From: DASRRB01 sp036732755
GTDB taxonomy: Bacteria > Planctomycetota > B15-G4 > SIAN01
NCBI GenBank assembly: GCA_036732755.1
Contig: DAINBU010000017.1
Span: 1 to 52,102 of the forward strand
Reading direction: 5' to 3'
Length of the DNA: 52,102 nucleotides
Part shown: positions 31,475 to 39,730 of the stretch, piece after piece
How positions within the stretch are numbered: position 1 is the stretch's first letter
Layout: each line of letters begins with the position of its first letter
Notes under the pieces: model-generated
Told to the model about the DNA's origin: nothing
What the model saw: only the letters and a program-made list of their open reading frames with translations
Database searches by the model: none
Made by a program: the position numbers and the translations under genes

Positions 31475-33693
31475 GGGAGCGTCCACCAGATCGGGCTCGA
31501 CCAGACGAGGTTCAGGTCGTCCTGCACGAGCTTCAGATGGTAGCTGTGCGCCTTTCCGTCCCGGATGGGGGAGGGGTCGCTCCATTCGAGTTCGAGCACG
31601 CTCTTCCCGTCCTGGCCTCCGACGTCGCCGAACTCCTCGCTCTTCACCACCGTCGCGCCGTCGCGCACGAGCTCGCCGCGCCGGAAGCGGGCGACGACGT
31701 TCCGGCCGAGCCCCGCGGCGACCGCGGCGATCCGGAACGCGACCGGACCGTCGCTCGCGACCTCGCCGCCCATCGGCGTCCCGTCGCGCGCGGTGAACGA
31801 GAGCAGCGCGCGCACGCCGGTCGTCGCGTAGGTGCGGCGCTTCACGAGGCCGTCGAAGACGCGCTCGCGCAGCCGCGCGACCGACCGGTCGCCGAGGACG
31901 AAGGCGAGCCCGCGCCGTCCGTAGTTCTGCGTCTCGTCGAGCTCGCGCCGGCGCTGGTAGAGGCCGTAGCCGTGGTTGTCGCTGCCGCCGACCAGGCCGA
32001 ACCGGTACCCGAGCGCGAGGCCGTCGGCGACCGAGGCGCGTTCGCCGGCCGGGCGCTGCGCCGCCGAGCGGTGCTTGATGAGGTAGGGATCGGCCGACCT
32101 CTCCGGGACGAAGCGCTCCGACGAGCCGTGCTCGCCGTAGATCTCGACGAGCGGCTGGCGCGGCACGAAGGGGCGCGGCGCCCACTCGTACGTGCCGTGG
32201 ATCGGGTCCTCGCCGACCCAGAGCGGATGGTGGGCGATCGCGAGCACGGGCGGCGCGGCGGGGTCGCGCTTTTCCAGCCAGTCGAAGAAGGCGGCCAGCG
32301 TCTCGACCGGGAGCGGCGGCGGCGTCTCCTCGCCGCGGTACTCGCGGTCGCACGGCGCGCGCTCGTCGGCGAAGTCGCGCCAGACGACGTGGCGGTGCGC
32401 GCCGGGCAGCGTCCATTCGACCGCGGGATAGGCGACGAACTCGCGCTCGTCGGGGTCGACCTCCTTCTGGAAGGCGCGCGCGACGGCGTTCCCGTGGCGG
32501 AAGCCCGCCCAGCGCGACGAGACGTGGGGCAGCACGGCGCCGAAGTCGTCGCGCCGGTTCCAGAGCTGCGGCCAGCAGAGCGCCGCGGTGAGGCCGGCGT
32601 GGCCGCCCTCCGCGCTGTGGCGATGGAGGTCGCCGGCGAGGATCTGGAAGGGGAGCGGCGCGTCGACCCAGGCGGGATTGCTGAAGCACTCGGGCAGCGG
32701 CGCGGCGGCGCCGTCGGGATGGCCGTCGGGATGGAACGTCGCGCGGATCCACTGCGGCCCGGCGCTCTTGAACGTGGCGCGCAGCGAGAGGACGCCGCGC
32801 GCCTCGGCGCGCAGCTCGGTCGCCGGCGGCAGCTCCGCCTTCGGGTCGCTCGCGGCGAAGGTCACGCGGCCGCGCGCGTTCTCGACCTCGACGACGTTCG
32901 CGTCGGGCGAGTCGTCGCTCCCCTGGAACGCCTGCACGGTGAAGCGGAACGGCTCGTTCGTGCGCGGCGTGGCCGGGATCGTCACGTGCAGCGCGTCGAC
33001 GCGGGCTCCGGTGAAGAGCACTTCGGGCAGCGCCGGCGCGGCGGGGACGAAGGCGCCGCTCGCCTCGCGGTCGGCGAGCACCAGCGCGGTCGGCCGGCCG
33101 GGATGGAAGCTCATGGCGCCGCCCGGACCCCCGCCGCTCATGTCGCCGAAGACGGCGGTGATCGTGTCGCCCTCGACGAGCGCGGCGCCGACGTGGATCT
33201 CGAGGAGGTTCTCGACCTGCGTGTTCGACTTGACGACGCGCGCGCGGCCGACGGCGCCCTCCTTCGAGCCGCGCGTCGAGACGTAGTCGGGCTGGCGCGG
33301 ATCGTCGGTCTGGAACGTCCCGAGCGGGAACTGCTTCAGCCAGTAGCACGGGCCGGGCAGGTAGCCGCCGTTCGCGGCGACGAGCGCGCTCCCGTCGTCG
33401 TGGACCGGATACCCGAAGCCGAAGCGCAGGCGGCCGCCCTTCGGAAAGCCGTCCGCGCCGGCGCGCCACATGACGGTCAGCGTCACGCGGCCGACGTCCT
33501 TCGCTGCCTGGAACTCCGGCCAGCGGTCGATCGGGACGCGGTCGGGCGGGAGCGCGACGACGGCGGGCTCGACCGTCACCGTCGCGGCGCCACCGTGCGC
33601 CGGCGCCGCGACCGGCGGAAGGCGGATCGCCACCGCGACCAGGAGGGCGAGGAGGGGACCCGCTGCGGCGCGGACGAGCTCGGCGCGGTGCAT
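31471..33693 (-). CDS. Secreted DUF3604 / PHP-superfamily protein
   Basis: This 740-residue exported protein has a signal peptide (about 1-33). About 300 residues of beta-rich sequence precede a PHP-type metal-dependent phosphoesterase domain. That domain starts with 'AGDLHRHSAEGGHAG' (354-366) and continues with 'FVAYPAVEWT', 'VLAIAHHPLWVGEDPIHGTY', 'LVEIYGEHGSSE' and 'YRFGLVGGSDNHGYGLY'. These are the conserved His/Glu/Asp motifs of the DUF3604 family. The C-terminal 100 residues are another beta domain. Reactions of DUF3604 proteins are unknown; the fold hydrolyses phosphate esters in relatives. It is the first gene of a three-gene overlapping unit with the sulfatase-like and GT39-like genes. 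Confidence 0.85.
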   Translation of the reverse strand: MHRAELVRAAAGPLLALLVAVAIRLPPVAAPAHGGAATVTVEPAVVALPPDRVPIDRWPEFQAAKDVGRVTLTVMWRAGADGFPKGGRLRFGFGYPVHDDGSALVAANGGYLPGPCYWLKQFPLGTFQTDDPRQPDYVSTRGSKEGAVGRARVVKSNTQVENLLEIHVGAALVEGDTITAVFGDMSGGGPGGAMSFHPGRPTALVLADREASGAFVPAAPALPEVLFTGARVDALHVTIPATPRTNEPFRFTVQAFQGSDDSPDANVVEVENARGRVTFAASDPKAELPPATELRAEARGVLSLRATFKSAGPQWIRATFHPDGHPDGAAAPLPECFSNPAWVDAPLPFQILAGDLHRHSAEGGHAGLTAALCWPQLWNRRDDFGAVLPHVSSRWAGFRHGNAVARAFQKEVDPDEREFVAYPAVEWTLPGAHRHVVWRDFADERAPCDREYRGEETPPPLPVETLAAFFDWLEKRDPAAPPVLAIAHHPLWVGEDPIHGTYEWAPRPFVPRQPLVEIYGEHGSSERFVPERSADPYLIKHRSAAQRPAGERASVADGLALGYRFGLVGGSDNHGYGLYQRRRELDETQNYGRRGLAFVLGDRSVARLRERVFDGLVKRRTYATTGVRALLSFTARDGTPMGGEVASDGPVAFRIAAVAAGLGRNVVARFRRGELVRDGATVVKSEEFGDVGGQDGKSVLELEWSDPSPIRDGKAHSYHLKLVQDDLNLVWSSPIWWTLP

Positions 33694-33745
33694 GGGGCGG
33701 CCATTCTGCCGCCGGCGTGCGCGCCGCGCAGCGGCCGCGCGCCGT

Positions 33746-35284
33746 TCAGCTCGCGAGCGCCTCCTCCAGCGTCGCGCGCGCCAGCGCCTCGTCGGGCGCG
33801 CGGCCGGTGAAGAGGCGGAACTGCGCGAGCGCCTGCGCCAGGAACATCTCGAAGCCGTCGAGCACGTCGGCGCCGGCGCGCGCCGCGTCCTTCAGGAGCC
33901 GCGTCGCGCGCGGCCGGTAGATCAGGTCGAAGACGGTCTGGCCGTGCCGGAACGCGGCGCGGGCGAGCGGCGTCGCGTCCACGTCGGGGTGCATGCCGGC
34001 GGGCGTCGCGTTGACGATCAGGTCGAATGACGAGATGGCGGCGCCGTCGACGGCGGCGAGCGCGGCCGCCTTCGCTCCGAACGCCGCGGCGAGCTCGGCG
34101 GCGCGCGCCAACGTCCGCGCGGCGACCGTGACGTCCGCGCCGAGCTCGGACAGGACGGCGACGCCGGTGCGCGCCGCGCCGCCGGCGCCGACGACGAGCG
34201 CCGCGCGGCCGCGCCACGCCTCGGGCCGCCCGCGCGTCGCGAGCGCGGCGGAGAAGCCGATGCGGTCGGTGTTGGCCGCGAGCCAGCCGCTCCCGTCCGG
34301 CAGCAGCGTGTTGACGGCGCCTTCGGGAGGCGGCCACGGGAAGCCGGCGGCGGCGCCGCGCGCGGCGCGCAGCGCATCGCGCTTGAAGGGGAGCGTGACC
34401 GAGAGGCCGGCGACGTCGAGCGCCGGAGCGAGCGCGAGCGCGTCTTCGAGCCGGTCGGCGAGCAGCGGCACGAAGGCGTGCGGCAGCCCGGCGGCGCGCA
34501 GCAGCCGCGCGTGCAGCCGCGGCGAGAGCGAGTGGGCGATCGGGCGGCCGACCACGGCGAGCACCGGCGTCGCCGCCGTCTGCTCGCGCACGCGGAACTG
34601 CTCCGCGAGCTCGCGCACGCTCCACTGGCCCGGCGCGGTCGCCTCGAGCGCCGGCAGGTGGCCGTAGGCGAGCGCGCTCCCGAGCTTCCCTGCCAGCGCG
34701 CGCAGCGCGCGGCCGTGCTCGCCCAACGCGATCAGCGCGCGCCGCGGCCCGCTCGCGCCGCGCCGCACGAAGGCGGCGAGGCGCGCGACGTCGGCCGACG
34801 AAACGGGCGTGACCGCGAGTTTCAGGAGCTCGGCGTCGGGCGCGCGAGCGGCGAGCTCGCGGAACGCGGCCTCGAGGTCGGCGGGCGTCGCGGTGAGCTC
34901 GTGGCACGAGACGATCTTGCGGGCGGGGGCGAAGGACTCGGCGGCGAACGGCGCCGCCGCCTCGACGTCGACCCAGCGCGCGGTGCGGCTCGCGGCGCGC
35001 AGCAGCGCTCTGCGCTCGGCGTCGCCGCCCGCGAAGGCGCCCCCCTCGGACCGGGTGCGCACGGTCGCGATTGCCGGCAGCGGCAGCGATCCGATCGCCT
35101 CGGCGAGCGCGTCCGCCGCCTCGCGCCACCCGTCCGCGCGCAGCTCGACGAGGTCGCACGGCTCGCCGCCGCCCTGCGGCTCGCGCGCCAGCGCCTCGCG
35201 CAGCGCGACGACATCGGCGCGCGTCGCCACCACCGCGCTCGCGGCGATGCGCGTCGCCGCTCGACTCTCCTCGCCCGCGCTCAC
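33746..35284 (-). CDS. aroDE: Bifunctional 3-dehydroquinate dehydratase (type I) / shikimate dehydrogenase
   Basis: 512 residues carry two consecutive steps of the shikimate pathway. Residues 20-235 form a type I dehydroquinase with 'LVELRADGW', 'VRTRSEGGAF', 'SCHELTATP' (His128) and 'ELLKLAV' (Lys155, Schiff base). Residues 240-512 form shikimate dehydrogenase with 'GRPIAHSLSPRLHARLL', 'GLSVTLPFKRDAL' (Lys301), 'AVNTLLP', 'NTDRIGF', 'VVGAGGAARTG', 'VNATPAGMHP' and 'GFEMFLAQALAQFRLFTG'. The fusion is known from plants, chlamydiae and planctomycetes. The GTG start overlaps the stop of the DUF2520 gene (GTGA, 35281-35284). Confidence 0.93.
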   Translation of the reverse strand: MSAGEESRAATRIAASAVVATRADVVALREALAREPQGGGEPCDLVELRADGWREAADALAEAIGSLPLPAIATVRTRSEGGAFAGGDAERRALLRAASRTARWVDVEAAAPFAAESFAPARKIVSCHELTATPADLEAAFRELAARAPDAELLKLAVTPVSSADVARLAAFVRRGASGPRRALIALGEHGRALRALAGKLGSALAYGHLPALEATAPGQWSVRELAEQFRVREQTAATPVLAVVGRPIAHSLSPRLHARLLRAAGLPHAFVPLLADRLEDALALAPALDVAGLSVTLPFKRDALRAARGAAAGFPWPPPEGAVNTLLPDGSGWLAANTDRIGFSAALATRGRPEAWRGRAALVVGAGGAARTGVAVLSELGADVTVAARTLARAAELAAAFGAKAAALAAVDGAAISSFDLIVNATPAGMHPDVDATPLARAAFRHGQTVFDLIYRPRATRLLKDAARAGADVLDGFEMFLAQALAQFRLFTGRAPDEALARATLEEALAS

Positions 35285-36153
35285 GGTCCGTCGAGCAGGC
35301 GCGCCAGCGCGGCGCGCTTCGTCTCGTCGAGCGTCCCCTTGCGCTGCGCGGTCGCGAGGGTGGCGCGCGCAAAGGTCCGGTAGGCGTCGAGGAGCTGCGG
35401 GGCGGCGGCGCGGATCGCCGCGAGATGGCGCTCGACGATCTCGGCCTGCCCGCGCTCGATCGGTCCCGTCAGCGCGTGCGGCGCGCCGAGCTGGCCGACG
35501 TTCTCGAGGGTCGAGCGCGCGAGCTCGGTCAGCGCGACGCGCGCCGCCATCGCGGACGCGCCGGAGCGCTCGGCGAGCTGCTGCGCCACGTCGAAGAGCG
35601 CGACGAAGCCGTTCGAGGCGAGCGCGGCGGCGGCGTGGAACAGCGGCTTGCCGTCCTCGCGCACCTCGAGGACGCGCCCGCCGAGCTTGCGCACCAGCTC
35701 GCCCGCGGCGGCGCGCGCCTCCGGGTCGCCGTCGACGTCGAAGGTGACGCTGCGCAGCGACTCGGGCGGACGCTCCGCGTCGGCGAACGACGCGAGCGGG
35801 TGCATGCTGCCGACCGCGACGCCGCGCTTGCGCAGCGGCGCGAGCACGGCGCCCGGCAGCGAGCCGCTCACGTGCAGCGCGACCGCGCCGCGCCGCATCG
35901 GTCCCTCCGAGAGCTCGTCGGCGACGCGCGCGAGCGCGTTCTCCGGCACCGCGACGAGCGTGGCGGCGGAGTCGCTCAGCGCCTCGGCCATCTCCGTGGT
36001 CGGCGCGCCGTCGCCGATGCGCTTCGCGGCGAGCGCGGCGGCCGCGGCCGAGCGCGCGAAGACGAAGCCGATCTCGACGTCGGCGAGCGCGAGGAGGCGG
36101 GCGATGCCGACGCCGGCGCGACCCGCGCCGATGACGTGGACCCGGAGAGCCAT
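35281..36153 (-). CDS. Rossmann-like DUF2520 protein (putative NAD(P)-dependent reductase)
   Basis: This 290-residue protein begins 'MALRVHVIGAGRAGVGIARL', a dinucleotide-binding Rossmann fold. 'ATLVAVPENALARVADEL' and 'ALHVSGSLPGAVLAPLRKRG' follow, and then 'VGSMHPLASFA', a hallmark of the Rossmann/DUF2520 family. The C-terminal half is a helical DUF2520 domain ('LFHAAAALASNGFVALFDVA', 'TLENVGQLGAPHALTGPIERG'). Relatives resemble pyrroline-5-carboxylate and ketopantoate reductases, and the gene often sits near panC in other bacteria. Here panC and panD are only 4 kb away, so a ketopantoate-reductase-like role is possible but unproven. The ATG at 36153 is preferred over an upstream TTG. Confidence 0.85.
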   Translation of the reverse strand: MALRVHVIGAGRAGVGIARLLALADVEIGFVFARSAAAAALAAKRIGDGAPTTEMAEALSDSAATLVAVPENALARVADELSEGPMRRGAVALHVSGSLPGAVLAPLRKRGVAVGSMHPLASFADAERPPESLRSVTFDVDGDPEARAAAGELVRKLGGRVLEVREDGKPLFHAAAALASNGFVALFDVAQQLAERSGASAMAARVALTELARSTLENVGQLGAPHALTGPIERGQAEIVERHLAAIRAAAPQLLDAYRTFARATLATAQRKGTLDETKRAALARLLDGP

Positions 36154-36207
36154 GCCGTCAGCTTGGCGCAAGGCCGGCGGCGAGGAAAGGAGCGACCGCT
36201 CGGCCGA

Positions 36208-36687
36208 TCAGGCCTCGAACTCGCGCTCGCTCGTGCGGCGCGGCGGGAGCGGAGCGGATTCTTCCCCCTCGTCGTAGTCGGCGCCGAGCTTGGGCGGCAG
36301 GTAGCCCGGCTGCTTCGACTTCTCGATCTCCGCCTTGAACGCCTCGATGATCACGCCCTGGATGCGGCTGCGCGAGTCGGCATTGATCGGGTGGGCGATG
36401 TCGGTGTGGAGCTTGGCGCGGCCGCGCTCGTCGCGGCCGGCGCGGTTGGGATCGAGCGTGCGCCCGCAGTCGTTGCAGTAGCGCGAGCGCAGGTGATTCT
36501 TGCCGCCGCAGTGGCCGCAGCGGTCGGTCAGCTTGCGCGACGGCATCGCGACGAACGGCCCGTTGGGGCCCTTGATGATCTTCAGGTCGCGCACGACGAA
36601 TTCGCGGTCGAACGTGATCGTGCAGAACGCCTGCAGCTTTTCGTCGGCGTCTTCCACGAGCTTCACCCGGATCTCAGAGATGTCCAC
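36208..36687 (-). CDS. spoVG: SpoVG family RNA/DNA-binding regulator with C-terminal zinc ribbon
   Basis: 159 residues. The first 55 form the SpoVG core ('VDISEIRVKLVEDADEKLQA', 'FCTITFDREFVVRDLKIIKG', 'NGPFVAMPSRKLTDRC'). A CxxC...CxxC zinc ribbon (Cys57, 60, 71, 74) is absent from Bacillus SpoVG. A further tail carries 'DIAHPINADSRSRIQGVIIE', the second conserved SpoVG block, so the zinc ribbon is inserted between the two core segments. SpoVG proteins bind nucleic acid and act as global regulators. The GTG start at 36687 has GGGAGGAG five bases upstream. Its place next to ispE repeats the old ispE-spoVG neighbourhood known from Bacillus. Confidence 0.92.
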   Translation of the reverse strand: MDISEIRVKLVEDADEKLQAFCTITFDREFVVRDLKIIKGPNGPFVAMPSRKLTDRCGHCGGKNHLRSRYCNDCGRTLDPNRAGRDERGRAKLHTDIAHPINADSRSRIQGVIIEAFKAEIEKSKQPGYLPPKLGADYDEGEESAPLPPRRTSEREFEA

Positions 36688-36692
36688 GAGCG

Positions 36693-36700
36693 CTCCTCCC
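36693..36700 (-). promoter_or_regulatory. Strong ribosome binding site of spoVG
   Basis: GGGAGGAG on the minus strand, five bases before the GTG at 36687. It fixes the GTG as the start and is one of the best Shine-Dalgarno sequences in the window. Confidence 0.75.
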
Positions 36701-36710
36701 CCCGAGACCC

Positions 36711-37652
36711 TCAGCGCACGACCGGCCCTCTCCGCCGAGCGAAGCTGCGGACGATGCTTACTTCGAGACTGCTGTCTCCAGTAACTCCTTCGGCGATTCG
36801 GGTGGCGGCTTGAGCATCGGCTGCGGGAGCGAAGCATGCCGACCCCGAACCGGTGAGCGCCCAGGGTGAGCCCGTCCGTCCGCGCAGCCGCGCGAGAAGT
36901 TCGAGGACAAGCGGTTCGACTTTTCCGGCCGCCGCTTCCAGCCGGTTGAAGCACCCCGCGATGGGACTCTCCCCCCCAGATCCGCGCATCGCCCGGAGGA
37001 AGGACGATACGTCGACCCGGGGCGCGATCAAGTCAACGTGCTCGTAAACCCTTGCTGTGGAAAGAGAAAAGGACGGAAACGCGACGACGAACGTGAACGC
37101 GTGCGGCGTCTCGACCGGCGTGAGCTCGTCGCCACGACCCGCGCCGAGTGCGGTGCCGCCGACCAGGAAGAAGCCGACGTCGGCGCCGACCTCGGAGGCG
37201 ACGGCGCGCAGCTCCGCCGCGTCGAGCGGCTCGGCGAGCAGCAGCTGCAGCGCGCCGAGCACGAAGGCGGCGTCGGAGGAGCCGCCGCCGGTGCCGCTGC
37301 CGGGCGGGACGACCTTGCGCAGCGCGGCGCGGACCGGCGGGCAGCGCGGGACGCGCCGGCGGTAGGCCGCGACCGCGCGCAGCACGAGATTGGCGCCGGG
37401 CGGGCCCTCGATCGGGCGGCCGCTCGCCTCGAGCGCGTCGGCAGGCGGACCGGCGCCGTCCGCCAAGAGCTCGAGCGAGAGCTCGTCGCAGAGGTCGATC
37501 TCGTGGAAGACGGTGCGCAGCTCGTGGTATCCGTCGGGGCGCCGCCCGAGCACCTCGAGGAAGAGATTGACCTTTGCGGGGGCGACGCCCTCGATGCGGC
37601 GCTCGCCCACGCGTCGGAAGCGGCCGTCGATCGCGTCGGAGCGCACGTTCAT
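36711..37652 (-). CDS. ispE: 4-diphosphocytidyl-2-C-methyl-D-erythritol kinase
   Basis: This 313-residue GHMP kinase phosphorylates CDP-methylerythritol in the MEP isoprenoid pathway. Motifs are 'APAKVNLFLEVLGRRPDGYH', 'TVFHEIDLCDEL', the ATP loop 'VPPGSGTGGGSSDAAFVL', 'GADVGFFLVGGTALGAGRGD' and 'ALTGSGSACFA'. The start at 37652 gives a slightly long N-terminus before the first strand. Codon use changes sharply within the gene: from about 37085 to the stop, codons such as GTT, TCT, ACA, GCA, AGG, GTA and AGA are frequent, while the N-terminal half has almost only G/C-ending codons. The reading frame and motifs stay intact across the change. Confidence 0.93.
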   Translation of the reverse strand: MNVRSDAIDGRFRRVGERRIEGVAPAKVNLFLEVLGRRPDGYHELRTVFHEIDLCDELSLELLADGAGPPADALEASGRPIEGPPGANLVLRAVAAYRRRVPRCPPVRAALRKVVPPGSGTGGGSSDAAFVLGALQLLLAEPLDAAELRAVASEVGADVGFFLVGGTALGAGRGDELTPVETPHAFTFVVAFPSFSLSTARVYEHVDLIAPRVDVSSFLRAMRGSGGESPIAGCFNRLEAAAGKVEPLVLELLARLRGRTGSPWALTGSGSACFAPAADAQAATRIAEGVTGDSSLEVSIVRSFARRRGPVVR

Positions 37653-37748
37653 GGGCCGCTCATTCCCCCGATGCCCGCGTTCCAGGCTAGCATGCGCCGC
37701 CTCGCGTCGGCCCGTCGTCGACGCCGCGTTCGTGAGCGGAGCATTCCG

Positions 37749-39296
37749 ATGCGTACGCCGTCGTGGATCCGGACGCTTCGTCGCCTCGCCCTGACGTCGC
37801 TCGCGTTCGCCGGCCTGGCCGGCGGCGCGCGCGCCACCTGGTCGATCATCATCGTCGACCGCTCGACCGGCGAGGTGGCGATCGGCTGCGCGACCTGCCT
37901 CGAGAACTTCGACCTCCAGCTCTGGGTGCCGGTGATGAAGGTCGGTGTGGGCGGCGGCTGCTCGCAGTCGTCCATCGACTCGACGGGCGACGTCCGGCGC
38001 GCGATCTGGGACGGGCTCGACGCCGGCGACGCGCCGCTCGACATCCTGAGGACGATCAAGGGCTTCGACGGCAACTACTTCAATCGCCAGATCGGCATCG
38101 TCGACATGCAGGGCCGCGCGCAGTCCTACACCGGCGGCGGCTGCGGCGCGTGGGCGGGCGGCGTCAAGGACCGCGTCGGCAAGATCTCCTACGCCATCCA
38201 GGGCAACGTCCTCACCGGCAGCCCGGTCGTCGACGACGCCGAGCAGGCGGTCCTCAACACGACGGGCGACCTGGCCGAGAAGCTGATGGCCGCGATGGAG
38301 GCGGCGGCGGCGGACGGCGGCGACGGCCGCTGCTCGTGCAGCGTGAGCGCGCCCGACAGCTGCGGCTCGCCGCCGCCCGGCTTCGACCCGAAAACGGACA
38401 AGTCGGCGCACTGCGCCTTCATGATGGTGGGGCGCATCGGCGACGTCGACGGCGGCTGCGACAAGACGATCGGCTGCGGGAACGGCTCCTACTTCCTCGA
38501 CTTGAACATCGCGTTCCAGACCATGAACGATCCCGACCCCGTGCTCCAGCTGCGCACGGCGTTCGACGCGTGGCGGCTGAACCAGATCGGGCGCCCCGAC
38601 CACATCCTGAGCACGAAGGCGGTCACGCCGGCGAGCGCGCCCGGCAACGGGACCGCGGCGGCCTCGCTCGACGTCACCGCCATCGACTGGCAGGGCGTCC
38701 CGGTCGGCCACGGCGGCGCGATCGTCACGGTCGAGCACGCGCCGGGGAGCGCCGGCCTCGCGGCGATCGGCACGCCGGTCGACCACGGCGACGGCAGCTA
38801 CTCGATCCCGCTCACGGCGGGAGAAGGACAGGGGCAGGACCTCTTCGAGGTGGTGCTCGACGACGGCGTCTCGCCGGTCACGCTCTTCCCCTACCCGGCC
38901 TTCGACGAGACCGCGACGCTGACGAGCGACGTCGCGTCGCTCTCCGCGGCGGCGGGCGGGACGGCCAACCTCTCCCTCTTCGGACCGGAAGGGACGACGC
39001 CGTCCTACCTGCTGCTCTGCTCGGCGTCGGGGACCTCGCCCGGGATGCCGATCGGGCCGGTCGTGGTGCCGCTGAACTTCGACAACGTCGTGGTGCTCTC
39101 CTTCCTGCTGCGCAACTCGGCGCACTTCGTGAACACCGACGGGACGCTGCTCGCCGACGGGACGCAGGCGGCGCAGTTCACGGTGGCCGCGAACGAGCTC
39201 GCGCCGCTGATCGGCTTCGACCTCGCGTTCGCGTACTTCACGCGCTCGCCGGTGACGTTCGCGAGCAACGCGGTGCTGGTGAACGTCCAGCCCTGA
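37749..39296 (+). CDS. Secreted DUF1028 (Ntn-hydrolase-fold) protein with C-terminal beta extension
   Basis: 515 residues. A signal peptide ends 'GGARA' and the DUF1028 domain starts at once with 'TWSIIIVDRSTGEVAIGCAT', then 'GVGGGCSQSSID', 'RQIGIVDMQGRAQSYTG' and 'YAIQGNVLTG'. DUF1028 proteins have an Ntn-hydrolase fold; cleavage after Ala29 would leave Thr30 as the first residue, where the family nucleophile is expected. From about 330 there is an Ig-like filler segment. The last 120 residues form a beta domain ('YLLLCSASGTSPGMPIGPVV', 'FTVAANELAPLIG') like extensions on many secreted planctomycete proteins. A cysteine-rich insert (about 192-242) separates the halves. ATG at 37749. Confidence 0.82.
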   Translation: MRTPSWIRTLRRLALTSLAFAGLAGGARATWSIIIVDRSTGEVAIGCATCLENFDLQLWVPVMKVGVGGGCSQSSIDSTGDVRRAIWDGLDAGDAPLDILRTIKGFDGNYFNRQIGIVDMQGRAQSYTGGGCGAWAGGVKDRVGKISYAIQGNVLTGSPVVDDAEQAVLNTTGDLAEKLMAAMEAAAADGGDGRCSCSVSAPDSCGSPPPGFDPKTDKSAHCAFMMVGRIGDVDGGCDKTIGCGNGSYFLDLNIAFQTMNDPDPVLQLRTAFDAWRLNQIGRPDHILSTKAVTPASAPGNGTAAASLDVTAIDWQGVPVGHGGAIVTVEHAPGSAGLAAIGTPVDHGDGSYSIPLTAGEGQGQDLFEVVLDDGVSPVTLFPYPAFDETATLTSDVASLSAAAGGTANLSLFGPEGTTPSYLLLCSASGTSPGMPIGPVVVPLNFDNVVVLSFLLRNSAHFVNTDGTLLADGTQAAQFTVAANELAPLIGFDLAFAYFTRSPVTFASNAVLVNVQP

Positions 39297-39323
39297 GCAG
39301 TCGCGCCGCGGCGCGTGCTCAGG
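39292..39323. terminator. Hairpin pairing the stop codons of DUF1028 gene and panD
   Basis: CCTGAGCA (39292-39299) pairs perfectly with TGCTCAGG (39316-39323). Inside lies a second GC-rich stem (39302-39307 with 39310-39315). The stop codons of the two convergent genes lie in opposite arms. It is a likely bidirectional terminator. Confidence 0.6.
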
Positions 39324-39687
39324 AGTCGCGCATCACGAAGCGGCGGTTGTCGACGCCCTCCATCACGAGGACCTGCGGCCGCATCGTGCGCGCGGTCTCC
39401 TCGTCGACGTGGACGTAGGTGATCACCAGCAGCTGGTCGCCCTTGTTGCCCTTCTTGGCCATGCCGCCGTTCAGCACGCATGCGCCCGAGCCCGGCTCGC
39501 TGCGCAGCGCGTAGGTCTCCATGCGCTCGCCGTTGGCGAGGTTGATCACCTGGATCTTCTCGTTGTGCAGGATGCCGGCCGCGTCGAGCAGCCGCCCGTC
39601 GATGCCGAGGCTCCCGGTGTAGTGCAGGTTCTTGTCGGTGACGACGATCCCGTGGATCTTCGCCCGCATCATCTCGCGCAGCAGCAT
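39319..39687 (-). CDS. panD: Aspartate 1-decarboxylase
   Basis: This 122-residue pyruvoyl enzyme makes beta-alanine from aspartate for pantothenate. It begins 'MLLREMMRAKIHGIVVTDKN' and carries the self-cleavage site 'LHYTGSLGID', with cleavage between Gly25 and Ser26 giving the pyruvoyl group. Lys10 corresponds to Lys9 of the E. coli enzyme, and 'INLANGERMETYAL' with 'GAAA'-type turn 'GSGACVLNG' complete the pattern. Length is normal. It lies 43 bp after the end of panC on the same strand, so both steps of pantothenate assembly are together. Confidence 0.94.
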   Translation of the reverse strand: MLLREMMRAKIHGIVVTDKNLHYTGSLGIDGRLLDAAGILHNEKIQVINLANGERMETYALRSEPGSGACVLNGGMAKKGNKGDQLLVITYVHVDEETARTMRPQVLVMEGVDNRRFVMRDS

Positions 39688-39730
39688 CGCCTCTCCTCGT
39701 GGTCGCGCCGTAGCGGCGGTCGGCGCCGCG

